DNA of 64,000 nt from Treponema putidum (GCF_000755145.1 NZ_CP009228.1:2589694-2653693), one strand, 5' to 3'; counted from the first letter of the stretch, positions 9,801 through 19,400 are shown. Translations and numbers: made by a program. The notes: a model not told the origin generated them from the sequence alone.

Positions 9801-10279
9801 ACCTCCCCTTCTTTTGCCGTGTAGCTTATTCTTCCCAGTCCATCGTGAATTACCTCTTTTGAAAATATGCGGGCAATTACTGCGTCGCACGGCAAAAAAG
9901 TGTCCTCGACGTATACCCGATACGCCTGCGGTACTTTTTTGCCTAACTCCTTGTACTTACCTCGCCTATTTTCAAAAGTCATTGTTTTTCCGCTTCCTAC
10001 CGTAAGCGGAAAAACCTCTGATAAGCTGTTTTTATTTAATAATAACTTTCTTTTGGCGAACTGCTCAATTTTGTTTTTTAGCATTATGAAGAAAACAAAA
10101 TTGAACACCGCGCTTTCCGCTCCAATCTTTTTGCTGCATGGGCTTTTTTTAGGCGGTGTTTTTACGCTTACGCTCCAAAAACCGCATTTGCTTAAACAAA
10201 CCGCAAAAAGGATTTCTGCTTCAATCGCTGCCCGAAAGAGATAGTTGGGTTGTGAATAAATGTAAGGGTCTGTTTTCAT
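6845..10279 (-). CDS. Orphan Rhs/YD cassette with membrane-helix tip (duplicate of the 50.3 kb tip)
   Basis: 1144 residues: leader (MKTDPYIYSQPNYLF to ARIFSKE), Rhs fragment from VIHDGLGR, about 15 YD repeats of the first lineage, core with DHLGSAQF and GARYLDPKYSRWL, and DPDG near residue 950. The tip starts ESVVVVTAVVVWGVNALLL, a hydrophobic helix, followed by about 150 polar residues (KGDKLYQQIANGN, SGQFDGTVTKNENG, ending TVKINGDY). The tip is almost identical to that at 50278-50870. I do not recognise its activity; the helix next to the cleavage motif could serve membrane insertion or passage. Its immunity gene is frameshifted. Confidence 0.85.
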   Translation of the reverse strand: MKTDPYIYSQPNYLFRAAIEAEILFAVCLSKCGFWSVSVKTPPKKSPCSKKIGAESAVFNFVFFIMLKNKIEQFAKRKLLLNKNSLSEVFPLTVGSGKTMTFENRRGKYKELGKKVPQAYRVYVEDTFLPCDAVIARIFSKEVIHDGLGRISYTAKEGEVYIDGTSDQTQTGWNISSVINYDKAGRKSEEGMPFFYGGNLESDLKNVLSYQAIEQFYELNNFTTIRNGTKYEYDDIDRNILTKLPDGNTQKTEYSIDASLKITKATDPLENISISKKDARGNIREVERLDKNNSLLTKARYEYSVLGEMLRAYDANDNLLSVTYDLLGRRTALESKDTGKKEWIYDDKGRLYAETDSVLKNKAAEIRYEYDGLDRIIKIDYPFSQDIEYKYGAPGQKGAGQVVYKKDETGETHYKYGELNEVIKETRTINRYEAVSSSETASFEYRSDYLGRMQSMKYPDGETITYTYDKGGQLKGVSGEKTTNKGSIKYSYVDKILYDEHAQRVYIKYGNGVETRYKYDEKRRWLDTIETKNNQTQDVFQKIKYNFDAVGNVLGYNNDATTYETQQIYSYDSLYQLISVEGTSNQYKGKKSFGMTPVSVAKYKQTFSFDAIGNMTNKLSTTNIPGSQGNSYPKAELDYNLDYEYDPAYAHRLIRAGTRYYRYDANGNITAEKDGPFTDEEDFTFTYSYFENEDVYGADYGFGLDAPKETEQANPQDLFAYRRNYTWNERNLLTKSSDRNFTVHYRYGDDGQRALKYNDEGRSETLYFNNFFTIHIPTQDQNNPQGLRVHKHIFVGNSRLVTAMTHTDNSGDNEEQKVKRYYYHSDHLGSAQFVTDWKGRQYEHIEYTPYGELWIEETAPGIDKLPFRFTGKELDEETGLYYYGARYLDPKYSRWLSGDPALNEYIPKAPIDDDAKKHNENLPGMGGVFNTVNLHVYHYAGNNPIKYTDPDGESVVVVTAVVVWGVNALLLMIGVHHVASSNKGDKLYQQIANGNTKEFSSTDLYDLYKSGRGRNVTLSQVGLSSKIQKAVASNPALTKNKGSVQSRFINQLKSGGADEKFERTYDFGSVVFAIGGATVSGQFDGTVTKNENGTTHIEGTITYSFHDTFTDPYDTFNVTTGEFNPDGKPYEITETWTVKINGDY
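9857..10279 (-). repeat. Multi-hairpin leader element E3
   Basis: The TTTTGAAAATA/TATTTTCAAAA inverted repeats bound a 121-bp subunit (9857-9977) containing the GGCAAAAAAGT stem. Variable hairpin arms are TCAATTTTGTTTT and AAAACAAAATTGA. The distal module is the third type, with a GCGGTGTTTTT/AAAAACCGC stem nested in AATCTTTTTGC/GCAAAAAGGATT. Edge GTTGGGT. Confidence 0.85.
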
Positions 10280-10326
10280 AATTTATATTAGTCCTTAAAA
10301 AATACTACTATAAAAACACTCATACG

Positions 10327-10726
10327 TCACCTATATTTTTTATGTTTACCTATCATATTCATTATAATAATACTAAAAGCGAAGGAAAAGATAATCAAAA
10401 CTATAATAAAAATTAAAATAACTTCATTAAAATCGGGCTTTATAATAGTCAAATCTAATTTCTTGCCTATTCTAGCATATAAACAAATTTTAAAAACTAT
10501 TATGGAAATATAATAAATTCCAATAGTAAAAACCGGAAATAATATTTTTATTATAGTTTTCTTCCAAAAATAAAAATATATCGCAAAAAAAAGCCCATAA
10601 AAAACTACTATATATTTTATTTCGTTATAATGTTGTTGTGATATATAAAAAACATTAGAAAAAAAATAAAAAAATAAAATAAAAAACTATAAAATATAAA
10701 GATAATAGAAACTTATTTTTCATCAT
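10327..10726 (-). pseudogene. Frameshifted multi-pass membrane protein, probable immunity gene
   Basis: An ATGATG start overlaps the stop of the papain-like toxin tail. The first frame reads MMKNKFLLSLYFIVFYFIF and stops after 23 residues in a run of eight T. In the next frame the protein continues without interruption (SNVFYISQQHYNEIKYIVVF to MIGKHKKYR, stop at 10327). One base in the T8 run would give a ~130-residue protein with four hydrophobic helices. Its overlap with the toxin gene marks it as the immunity partner, currently out of frame. Confidence 0.7.
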
Positions 10727-12085
10727 ATATTCCTCTATTATTTATTTTTTTATTTGCTTCCTTATTATCTTTTATCTCAATCACAATTTCCTTATTAGTC
10801 TTCATATCATACTCTCTCTTTATTACTTTTCCTGGATTTTTTTTAGCATAATCCTGTAAATCTTTTAATAATTTTTTTGGAGCACTTCGATAATTTATGC
10901 CTTTAAATAATCCAGAATCCTTTAATAGCAAAGAAGCCTTGCTTGCACATGATAAAAAAGATCTTCCTTCAATATTTAAAATCATAGTTTTAATTTTTTT
11001 TCGTCAGCTTCAGTAAGATCAAATTCGAATGTAATCAATTTTTCGTCAGAGTCCCAATAGTTTAAATAGGCTTGAACTGTAATAGTATACTGCTCACCAG
11101 AAATTATGTCAGAACTTCTCACAGTACCCCCATACTGACCTGATGCATCTAACATAACACTATTTTTTGGATTTTTTTCATCAATAGCCATTATGAAAGC
11201 ATGTTGCCCAAAAAGATCAATACCAGTTTTTGCAATAGTAATTCCAACAATTATCTTCTTTCCATCCGGATCCACATACTTCACAGGATTATTCCCCGCG
11301 TAGTGGTATACATGTAAGTTTACCGTATTGTAAACCCCGCCCAGTCCCGGTAAGTTCTCATTATGTTTTTTAGCTTCGTCATTTACCGGTGCTTGCGGAA
11401 TGTACTCACCTAATGCCGGGTCTCCCGATAACCATCTACTGTATTTCGGGTCAAGGTATCTAGCTCCATAATAATACAGTCCCGTCTCCTCGTCAAGCTC
11501 TTTTCCCGTAAACCTAAAGGGCAGTTTATCCAGCCCTGCGGCAACTTCCTCTATCCATAGTTCTCCGTAGGGTGTATACTCTATATGTTCATACTGCCTA
11601 CCTTTCCAGTCTGTTACGAACTGTGCACTGCCGAGGTGATCTGAATGATAGTAGTACCGTTTTGCTTTTTGTTCTTCGTTGTCTCCGTGGTTATTCGTAT
11701 GCGTCATTTCTTTTGAAAATATACACGCCGTCTGCGGCGTCGCTTCAAAAAAATTAATCCTCAACGTACATAAAGTACGCCTGCGGTTAATTTTTTCTCG
11801 TTCCTTGCATCCAACATGTCTATTTCCAAAAGGCATGTCAGTGGGGCTGTTTAGTAATAGTTTTGTTTTGGCGGACTGCTCAATTTTGTTTTTTAGCATT
11901 ACGAAGAAAACAAAATTGAACACCGCTCTTTTCAGGGCTACGCTATCGCTTCGGTATCTTTCCGCAGAAATTACTGCGGAAAGATGTACAGCAAAAGCAA
12001 TTTTTATAAATTGCTTTTGTTCCCTTTCAATCGCTGTCCGGGGGAGATAGTTAAGCTGTGAATACAAATGATGATTTGTTTTCAT
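10713..12085 (-). pseudogene. Orphan Rhs core with permuted papain-like peptidase tip, split by a frameshift
   Basis: The leader and a short core fragment (from MTHTNN) lead through DPDG to a tip with GQHAFIMAIDE and MLDASGQYG, ending at KKLKL. A second frame starts at an overlapping ATGA and carries FLSCASKASLLLKDSGLFKG. These His-first, Cys-second blocks match those of the intact tip at 33916 (GSHVAIHF, YDPSGSY, FNCADYVSEVL), the arrangement of permuted papain/NlpC-P60 peptidases. A run of eight A precedes the break, and nine A would join the two halves in frame. Conserved leader ATG at 12085 chosen as start. Confidence 0.75.
11711..12085 (-). repeat. Multi-hairpin leader element E4
   Basis: Divergent copy. 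The first subunit reads TTTTGAAAATATACACGCC and holds a third type of inner stem, with AAAAAATTAA and TTAATTTTTT arms. The GTTTTTCCGCTT stem is absent, replaced by GGCATGTCAGTGGGGCTG. Variable hairpin TCAATTTTGTTTT/AAAACAAAATTGA. Edge GTTAAGC. Confidence 0.8.
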
Positions 12086-12263
12086 AATTTTATCTATTTT
12101 CCTCAACAGTTTTATCAATTACTTGTTACTCTTTCCTCCAAATTTTTTATTTTCTCACATAATATCATATTTCAACTATTTATACAATTTATTTTACAAG
12201 ATCATATAAACTGCTATAACCCGTGTAATTTTTCCATATTGAAATATCTGATAGAATCTAAAT

Positions 12264-12707
12264 TTATTTTAATATCCTATAAATACTAAGTAAATCCGTA
12301 TGTTCAACATCATTTCCTTCTTCATATATTTGCTTATGAAAGTTTAAAAATTGAGAAGCCTCATAATATGTCGGAAAAAGAAAAAAATTATTAAGATTCT
12401 CTTTGTATTTATAAAAAAAATCATATGAGGAAAAAATTATCTCATTGTATATTGAAGAAAAGGAATAATAATCAATATCAAGAATTCCTACATCAAATCC
12501 ATAACATTTATTATTTATATTATGGTTTTGATCTACACAAATACAGTTAGAGTAAATACTTTCTCTATCCACTACAATCCCCTCAATACCTTTATAGGCT
12601 TGAAAAAAAACATCTAAATTAATATGTTTTATTTTTGCAATATTTAATAACTGTTTAGAGTAACCATTTACTATTTCATCACGTTCAATAATTATCTTGC
12701 AACTCAT
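12264..12707 (-). CDS. Soluble hypothetical protein, probable orphan immunity protein
   Basis: 148 residues from the ATG preceded by GGTGA (a TTG nine bases upstream is an alternative). There is no signal peptide or membrane helix, unlike most partners in the window, so its toxin probably acted in the cytoplasm. The sequence is rich in Tyr, Asn and Phe (IYNEIIFSSYDFFYKYKENL). It follows a toxin stump that still carries DPDG. Family not recognised. Confidence 0.6.
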   Translation of the reverse strand: MSCKIIIERDEIVNGYSKQLLNIAKIKHINLDVFFQAYKGIEGIVVDRESIYSNCICVDQNHNINNKCYGFDVGILDIDYYSFSSIYNEIIFSSYDFFYKYKENLNNFFLFPTYYEASQFLNFHKQIYEEGNDVEHTDLLSIYRILK

Positions 12708-12794
12708 ATTCACCAATTACTCACTAATTACAGAAATAGTTGCATTATCTTTTTTAGAAATATTTTATTATCAATGTGTAAGCCTTTCATTATA

Positions 12795-12901
12795 CTACAA
12801 TTGTCTCCTTAATGCATTTTCTGTTATTGGATCATTAGAAAATTCCCCAACACCTACCATCAAATGTTTTTTTCCATCCGGATCCACATAGTTAAAGGGA
12901 A
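12795..12901 (-). pseudogene. Stump of an Rhs tip with DPDG motif
   Basis: Reads PFNYVDPDGKKHLMVGVG and then EFSNDPITENALRRQL before a stop. It holds the end of an Rhs core (YVDPDG) and about 25 residues of a tip, with nothing of the core upstream. The flanking sequence to 13130 has a different base make-up (CCCCTTCCCTATGCCCCTCC) and shows no gene I can recognise. Inferred scar of a deleted cassette. Confidence 0.65.
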
Positions 12902-13130
12902 GAAAAGACACTTTTGTCAGATAAAAGTTTCTTTACTTCGAAACGTTGTTGGTTGTTCCCCTTCCCTATGCCCCTCCTGTCTTCAAAACTGCTGTTTAAA
13001 AGGACGGAGCAAGCACCTTGCCCTTAAGAATCCCAAAGCTTTCTTATAGTTTTTATTATTGCATAAAATATAAAAAAAAACAAGTGTCGGGCACCATAGC
13101 CAAACTGTTTATTCTAACAACACACACAAA

Positions 13131-13460
13131 TCAAGTTTCATCAAATATATGATCGTATTTTTTATACCAAAAATAAGGCAATACATGGCGCCCCATTACA
13201 TATAAAAATAATAACCCCGTTAAAACCCATAATACTAATAAAATACTAACTACCATGTTAGTATAGTACCACCGTAAAACTGATACCTGAACATCTTCCA
13301 TATTCTCTTTAGTAGTTAAATAATAATTACCATTTATAATATCTGCTGTATCAAAAATTAATTTTTCACTGGCATAGTACTCATCTGTTCTAGCAAGAAT
13401 TACAAATACTATAGTCAATATTACAATGCATATTCCAATTTTTTTCATAATTTTACTCAT
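13131..13460 (-). CDS. Small membrane protein, probable orphan immunity protein
   Basis: 109 residues with a hydrophobic N-terminal segment (ICIVILTIVFVIL) and a second helix near residues 70-90 (VSILLVLWVLTGLLFLYV), leaving an exported loop between them. The ATG follows the stop of the upstream gene directly (TTTTGAATGAG) with GAGG inside that gene's end, so the pair is translationally coupled. Family unknown. Part of the decayed immunity-gene zone. Confidence 0.6.
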   Translation of the reverse strand: MSKIMKKIGICIVILTIVFVILARTDEYYASEKLIFDTADIINGNYYLTTKENMEDVQVSVLRWYYTNMVVSILLVLWVLTGLLFLYVMGRHVLPYFWYKKYDHIFDET

Positions 13461-14048
13461 TCAAAACCTCATAAAATCATTCTTATTTATTAATTCATAT
13501 ACTTTTTTCATAGACAAGTTATAATAAGCAATTACAATATCTCCATTATCAAGAAACTTAGTTTCTTTCAAATCAAAAAGTAAATATTTAATTGCAGTGT
13601 TATCATAATTACGATTTATATAAAATATCTTTTTTCCTTTGAATATATCCAACACATAAACATCCTCTTCTCCTACAAGTGTATAGCTTCCGGTAATATC
13701 TACTGCCATCACAAAATTAACCTGATTAAATATTATTCCGTCATTCACTGACACAAAAATAGAATAAACGCCCGGATTACCTGTATGAATTTTAATTTCG
13801 AAAATCTTATTCTTAAACCATCTAATAGCATCTTTTCTCAGTTTATAACGCAATTCAAGTGAAAAAATCATAAGTTCATTTTGAGTTTTCTTATTCCATA
13901 TAAATCCTTTAGTTACACCGCCATGCTCTGTAAATTTAAAATATGAACTTCCATCATCAGAATAATATTTTGTATCAGGAAGAAGTTCTTGAGATGATAG
14001 TTTTACCCAAAAAAGAAAGATCAATATAGTAACAAAATATTTTTTCAT
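13461..14048 (-). CDS. Exported hypothetical protein, probable orphan immunity protein
   Basis: 195 residues with a clear signal peptide (KKYFVTILIFLFWVKLSSQ) and a soluble domain. The ATG at 14048 follows AAGGG at good spacing; a TTG two codons upstream is the alternative. Ends FMRF, with the next gene starting immediately. No motif I recognise. Its toxin partner is not nearby. Confidence 0.6.
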   Translation of the reverse strand: MKKYFVTILIFLFWVKLSSQELLPDTKYYSDDGSSYFKFTEHGGVTKGFIWNKKTQNELMIFSLELRYKLRKDAIRWFKNKIFEIKIHTGNPGVYSIFVSVNDGIIFNQVNFVMAVDITGSYTLVGEEDVYVLDIFKGKKIFYINRNYDNTAIKYLLFDLKETKFLDNGDIVIAYYNLSMKKVYELINKNDFMRF

Positions 14049-14157
14049 AGTCAAACCCTTAATAATCTATTTATTTAGACAAAATTAACAAAATTATATA
14101 AAACGAAATAAATACAAAGTTTTAGTTTCATAATTTACTATTTTAATAACCTAATTA

Positions 14158-14568
14158 TTAATATTTCTTTTGAAATTTATACATTTCTGAACTCAACACC
14201 CATGTTACATTTTTTACAACAGGTATATTTGTTTCGATGAAAAGCTCTTTTAGATCTTTATATGGTCCATAACTTTTCCTTTCCTTAGAATCAACTAAAT
14301 AATAATCTTTTTCTACAGTCTTTCCCTCCTTATAATCAGCTATATCATCAGGGAAAATATGACGCGCAATAATATATCTGTCATCATGCCATACAGCTGT
14401 AACATAAGGCGGAACACCTATCAATTTATCGTCTAAATATGTTTTCAAGGTTAAACCGTCTTCTGTAAAGCCTATATGTATATCATCGCCATTAATATGC
14501 CATACCTCATACCCATTAACCAATACAACTGTAATTGTACAATCTTTTTTGTCTATTTTAACAAACAC
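14158..14568 (-). CDS. Hypothetical protein, immunity-like, possibly N-terminally truncated
   Basis: 136 residues from a GTG. It lacks the hydrophobic N-terminus of its neighbours and begins in mid-domain (KKDCTITVVLVNG), so the 5' end may be lost. The segment DDRYIIARHIFP followed by YYLVDSKERKSYGPY resembles the soluble domain of the membrane-anchored gene at 2515-2997, suggesting the same immunity family. Confidence 0.5.
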   Translation of the reverse strand: MFVKIDKKDCTITVVLVNGYEVWHINGDDIHIGFTEDGLTLKTYLDDKLIGVPPYVTAVWHDDRYIIARHIFPDDIADYKEGKTVEKDYYLVDSKERKSYGPYKDLKELFIETNIPVVKNVTWVLSSEMYKFQKKY

Positions 14569-14626
14569 CGTAATTCTATGATAATCTTAAAGCCTCCTCA
14601 GAAATAAAATATAAGTTAATCAACTG

Positions 14627-15712
14627 TCATTCATAATACTCAATATCGCGGAAAATAGTAAATAAACAATTCCCATCGTAATTATAATAAATATCAGCTT
14701 CAAGCCAGTTTCCAAAACTATCATATTTTTTATAAATAGTTTTTATTACATATTTTCCATCATCATATTTACTTTCAATTAATTCACCATTTTTATATTT
14801 TGCATCAAAAAATTTTTTATTTACTTTATTATTTGAAGTTTGCACAGCCTCAAGTATTTGTCCATCCTCATTATACAAAAACTTCCATACACCATTCTCA
14901 TCTTTTATTTCTTCAAGCCGATTATTTATTAAAAGAACTTTCTGATTATTATAAAAAAAATAATCTTCAGTTTTTCCTTCTTTTATTGTAGAAATTAAAT
15001 CTTTTTTTCCGTCAGAGTGAACATAATAAGATTTACATTCTAATACATCGTTTGTTTTATTTATGGGAGTATACTTCTTTGAACCTTCCTGCGTTATAAT
15101 GCAGTTTTCAGCCTTTTGATCATACTCAGCGCTGTAAGGAATTAAATCAATTTCAGGAATATACCTGCTATATGAAGCAGTACATCTATGATATGAGTCA
15201 TACTCATATAGAGTTTCCATTTGCCCGCCTTCACCGTAAAGGATAGGTTCTATACTTGATACAAGGCATCCGTTTTCATTATACTTGCAGCCTGCAACAA
15301 GCAGCTTTTTTCCTGCATTATCTTTTGTATAAGACTGACCGCCCATCTCTCCTCCTTCAGCATAACTTTGAAGCAATTTATCCATTCCGTATTCGGTATA
15401 TGCTTTCCATATAATCAAGGTTTTATACTTTACCCCATGTTTAGTATAACTGTATGATGAAGGGAGAAAATTACTGTTACGCCCCTTAGGTATAAAAGAA
15501 TTCCAATCAAGCAAAAAGCTTCTTTCATAAAATTTGTCTTTATCAAAACCGGCAGTCTGTTTTGAAATTTCTTTTTCAGTATTAGTTGTAATTACTTCAG
15601 TTTTTTTAGAAACTTTACCTGAAAGTTTTTCTTCATCGCTTTTTTTGCATGAAAAAAGCAAAGCAAAAACCATTAATAAAATATAATAGGTTTTTTCATA
15701 ATCAATCCTCAC
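14627..15712 (-). CDS. YD-like lipoprotein, probable immunity family of C39-like tips; start out of frame
   Basis: About 360 residues with lipobox (MVFALLFSC) and repeated YD-like units (LYEYDSYHRC, YKKYDSFGNWLEADI). The C-terminal block FGNWLEADI...FRDIEYYE matches the ends of the lipoproteins at 37530 and 40963, which follow C39-like toxin tips, so this is probably the orphan immunity protein of a lost C39-like cassette. The best-placed ATG (15700, with GAGG upstream) is followed by six A and reads out of frame; seven A would give MKKTYYILLMVF. The in-frame GTG at 15712 abuts its own possible ribosome site, a poor start. Confidence 0.7.
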   Translation of the reverse strand: MRIDYEKTYYILLMVFALLFSCKKSDEEKLSGKVSKKTEVITTNTEKEISKQTAGFDKDKFYERSFLLDWNSFIPKGRNSNFLPSSYSYTKHGVKYKTLIIWKAYTEYGMDKLLQSYAEGGEMGGQSYTKDNAGKKLLVAGCKYNENGCLVSSIEPILYGEGGQMETLYEYDSYHRCTASYSRYIPEIDLIPYSAEYDQKAENCIITQEGSKKYTPINKTNDVLECKSYYVHSDGKKDLISTIKEGKTEDYFFYNNQKVLLINNRLEEIKDENGVWKFLYNEDGQILEAVQTSNNKVNKKFFDAKYKNGELIESKYDDGKYVIKTIYKKYDSFGNWLEADIYYNYDGNCLFTIFRDIEYYE

Positions 15713-15843
15713 TCCGACTAATCATAAGATATAGCTATTCTATCAAAAATTAATGAGATAGTACAGCCTTTTACTTTTTTTCTAAAAAACGCCTTCATTT
15801 TATTAATACTATGCGCTTTCTTAAATAAAATATCTAAACTTAT

Positions 15844-16137
15844 TTATAATTTTATAAAAATAGATTCTAAAAGTAATTTTAAAAAAAACACAATTACATA
15901 ATATGAAATTATATTTGTTATTAGTAAAAAAACAAGGGCTATATGTAATATTTTTTTATCAGTACCAACAATTTTAACGGATAAAAATATCAACATTAAT
16001 AATAAAGTATGGTAACCGTGTATAAGCCAATATAGTTTGTCACCTAAAAATAACTGAAAAGCAACATATCCTCCTAAAAAATCAAAAAAAATATTATTTG
16101 TATTCATTGAACCACTGACAGCATAATCGATACCCAA
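15844..16137 (-). CDS. Small multi-pass membrane protein, probable immunity protein
   Basis: 97 residues with about three helices (FLGGYVAFQLFLG, HTLLLMLIFLSVKIV, IALVFLLITNIISYYVIVFF). Follows a short toxin-tail stump behind element E5. No family recognised. Membrane topology suggests protection of the inner membrane or periplasm. Confidence 0.55.
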   Translation of the reverse strand: MGIDYAVSGSMNTNNIFFDFLGGYVAFQLFLGDKLYWLIHGYHTLLLMLIFLSVKIVGTDKKILHIALVFLLITNIISYYVIVFFLKLLLESIFIKL

Positions 16138-16202
16138 TAATATAAAATATACAAATCATCCTAAAATGATTAATTCAGTAATAAAAAATATTTTTTTTCA
16201 TT

Positions 16203-16405
16203 CTATCTCCATTTTTTTAAAAAATTTAACAAAAAACAATTTTTCTTTTTTTTAAATATGAAAATGTTTTTCCAGCATTTAAAGGTGCTTTTATTTTTTT
16301 TATCAACAGCAGTAAATACTAATATATCCTTTTTAGAAAAATCAATTGAATATTTTACTACTTCTGTAACTTTTACTTCTCCAAGATCGGTATTATCGGT
16401 ATATA
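16203..16405 (-). pseudogene. Stump of a toxin tip behind a truncated leader element
   Basis: Reads GEVKVTEVVKYSIDFSKKD, then ILVFTAVDKKNKSTFKCWKN to a stop at 16203. It follows element E5, which is itself cut short and retains only an LNDYIP-like trace of the Rhs core. Coding character is inferred from the uninterrupted, ordinary-looking frame. Activity unknown. Confidence 0.45.
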
Positions 16406-19400
16406 GTCATTTAGTTCAGGCATCTCCTGCGTCGCACGGCAAAAAAGTTTCCTCGACGTATACCCGATACGCCTGCGGTTAATTTTTTCTCTCTCCTTGC
16501 ATCCATCATGTCTATTTTCAAAAGCCATTGTTTTTCCGCTTCCTACCGTAAGCGGAAAAACCTCCAATAAGTTGTTTTTTAAACAGCTTTGAGCGGCAGA
16601 CTGCTCAATTTTGTTTTTTAGCATTATGAAGAAAACAAAATTGAGCACCGGGCTTTTCAGGGCTCCGCTATCGCTTCGGTATCTTTCCGCAGAAATTGCT
16701 GCGGAAAGATGTACAGCGAAAGCAATTTTTATAAATTGCTTTCGCTCCCTTACAATCACTGTCCGAGAAGTGAAGTTGATGGGTAATTTCCGATTGCAAT
16801 TGAATTTCATAATTCTAAAACCCACCTTTTTTCTTTTTCCTCTATCTTCTTCAATCAAAAGCCCAGAAATAAATCCTAAAATTATCATACAAACATATGT
16901 TATTAATTTAGTTCCTAAAGAAACAATTAAATAACATGCTATGAATCTCAAAATAAATTCAGAAATTTCTTTAATTTTATATATTCGCTCTCTGAAATCT
17001 GTATCAGGATCATATATATACAAGTATTTTTTATTAAATGGACGTATTAACCATCTACCTAAAAAAAGAAAAATAAAAATCAATACACTACAATTTATTA
17101 GAACTAACAATATTTCCATAAATACCTCTTGTTTCATTGTAAAAGCAATTAATATGGATGAAATTAAAGTATAACCTATATCTATTCCTACATTCATGTC
17201 ATTAGCCAATTTTGTACCGGCTTCAGTATCCTTAATCAAAAAAGAAGAATTGATGGAATACTGTTCAAAAATCTTTCCATTATCCATATAACTTATATAA
17301 TTTATAGTAGTAGTATACTTATATGCATCAGTTTCTGCATTAGTTACAGTTATTTGAATAAAGGGTTCATCAATAGTGCCTTTACCAGACTGCTTAGTTT
17401 CTCTACCATCCGGATCAGTATACTTAACAGGATTATTCCCCGCATAATGATACACGTGCAAGTTTACAACATTAAACACACCACCCATACCGGGTAAATT
17501 CTCATTATGCTTTTTCGCTTCATCATCTATCGGAGCTTTTGGTATATACTCATTAAGTGCCGGATCTCCTGATAACCACCTACTGTATTTAGGATCTAAA
17601 TACCTCGCTCCGTAATAATACAGTCCCGTCTCTTCATCCAGTTCTTTCCCCGTAAACCTAAACGGTAACTTATCGATTCCGGGAGCAGTCTCTTCAATCC
17701 ATAACTCTCCGTATGGTGTATACTCTATATGTTCGTACTGTTCACCCTTAGCATTTGTTATAAACTGCGCACTCTGTAGATGGTCTGCATGGTAGTAGTA
17801 ACGCTTTTCTGTCTGCTCGGTTGTGTCGCCGTGGTTGTCGGTGTGCGTCATTGCAGTTACTAAACGAGAGTTGCCTACGAATATATGTTTACTTACTCTA
17901 AGCCCATGTTCGTGATTAGGTTCATGGGCAACTTGATGTACCGAATAAAAGTTATTGAAATAAAGAGTTTCGCTATTACTCTGTTGAGTAAATTTTAAGG
18001 CTCTCTGTCCGTCATCTCCGTAGCGGTATATTACTGTGTTTAACTTATCGTCTGATTTTATCAATAGGTTGCGTTCATTCCATGTATAATCTCTTCTGTA
18101 GCCTCCTGTAGGTGTAGTACTTGTTGTGCCTCCACTTTCTAGGTTTGCAGGGTCATCTTCAGGGGGTTCTAAGTCAAAGCCGTAATCTACGCCGTATACG
18201 TCATGTTCTGCAAAGTAGGAGTAGGTAAATGTAAACTCTTCCTTTTCTGTAAAGGGGCCGTCTTTTTCTGCAGTGATGTTGCCGTTGGCGTCGTATCGGT
18301 AATATCTATTGCCCGCTCTTATTAAGCGGTGTGCATATTTACTGTCATACTCATAATCCAGTTCATAGTTTAGTTTTGTGTCATCCGTAGTTCCTATTGA
18401 GCCGCCTTGAATGTTCGTAGTACTATCTTTATTCGTCATATTCCCTATTATGTCGAAGGCAAAGGTTTGTCTGTATTTATTTGTGTGTAAGGGATTTGAA
18501 GGATGCGGGTTATCGGGGTTAGGGTTTATTCCTCCGTATTGTTTGTGCGTTCCTTCGGCTTTTATAAGTTGGTACAAATTGTCATAACTGTAGCTTTGAC
18601 TTGTTTCATATTTGCTTGAAGTATTTATATACCCTCCTACATTACCTACTGCATCAAAGTTATAGTTTATTTTTTGGAATACCAAATTCTTATCTTTGTT
18701 TTCTGTCTTTATGTCTTTTAGCCAACGCCGTGCAGGGTCATATTTGTATCTTGTTTCTACTCCGTTTCCGTATTTGATGTAGACTCTCTGACCGTGTTCA
18801 TCATACAAGATATTGTCTACATACCTATAGGTTTCTATTCCTTTTTTACCTATAACTCCTTTTAATTGTCCTCCCTTGTCGTAACTGTAGCTTAACACTT
18901 CTCCGTCGGGGTAGCTTATGCTTTGCATTCGGCCTAAGTAATCGGCTTCGTAGTTAAACACGGCGGTTACGGGCTTTTGAAATTCTCTTCCCCTCTTTAT
19001 TGTCCGTGTTTCTACCTTTACTTCGTTTAGTAGGCCGTATTCGTATTTTGTCTCTCCCGTTTCATCTTTTTTGCGGATTACCTCTCCCGCTCCTTTTTGT
19101 CCCGGTACCCCGTACTCATATTCTACATCTTCACTAAAAGGATAGTCTATTTTTATGATTCTGTCCAGTCCGTCGTATTCATATTTTATTGACGCTAATT
19201 TTGATCTTAATACGGAGTCGTTTTCATACTCCAAGCGGCCTTTATCGTCATAGTTCCATTCTTTTCTTCCCATATCAAGGCTTTCTAAACTTATGCGCCG
19301 TCCAAGCATGTCATAGTTTACTGCCAATAAGTTGTCTTTAGCGTCGTAGGCTTTTAACATTTCTCCTAATACCGAATATTCGTATCGGGCTTTGGTTAGT

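Noticed and set aside
12900..13130. CCCCTTCCCTATGCCCCTCC region as a mobile-element remnant or RNA gene
   Set aside because: Composition differs from its surroundings, but I see no inverted repeats, RNA fold or coding frame to support a specific call.
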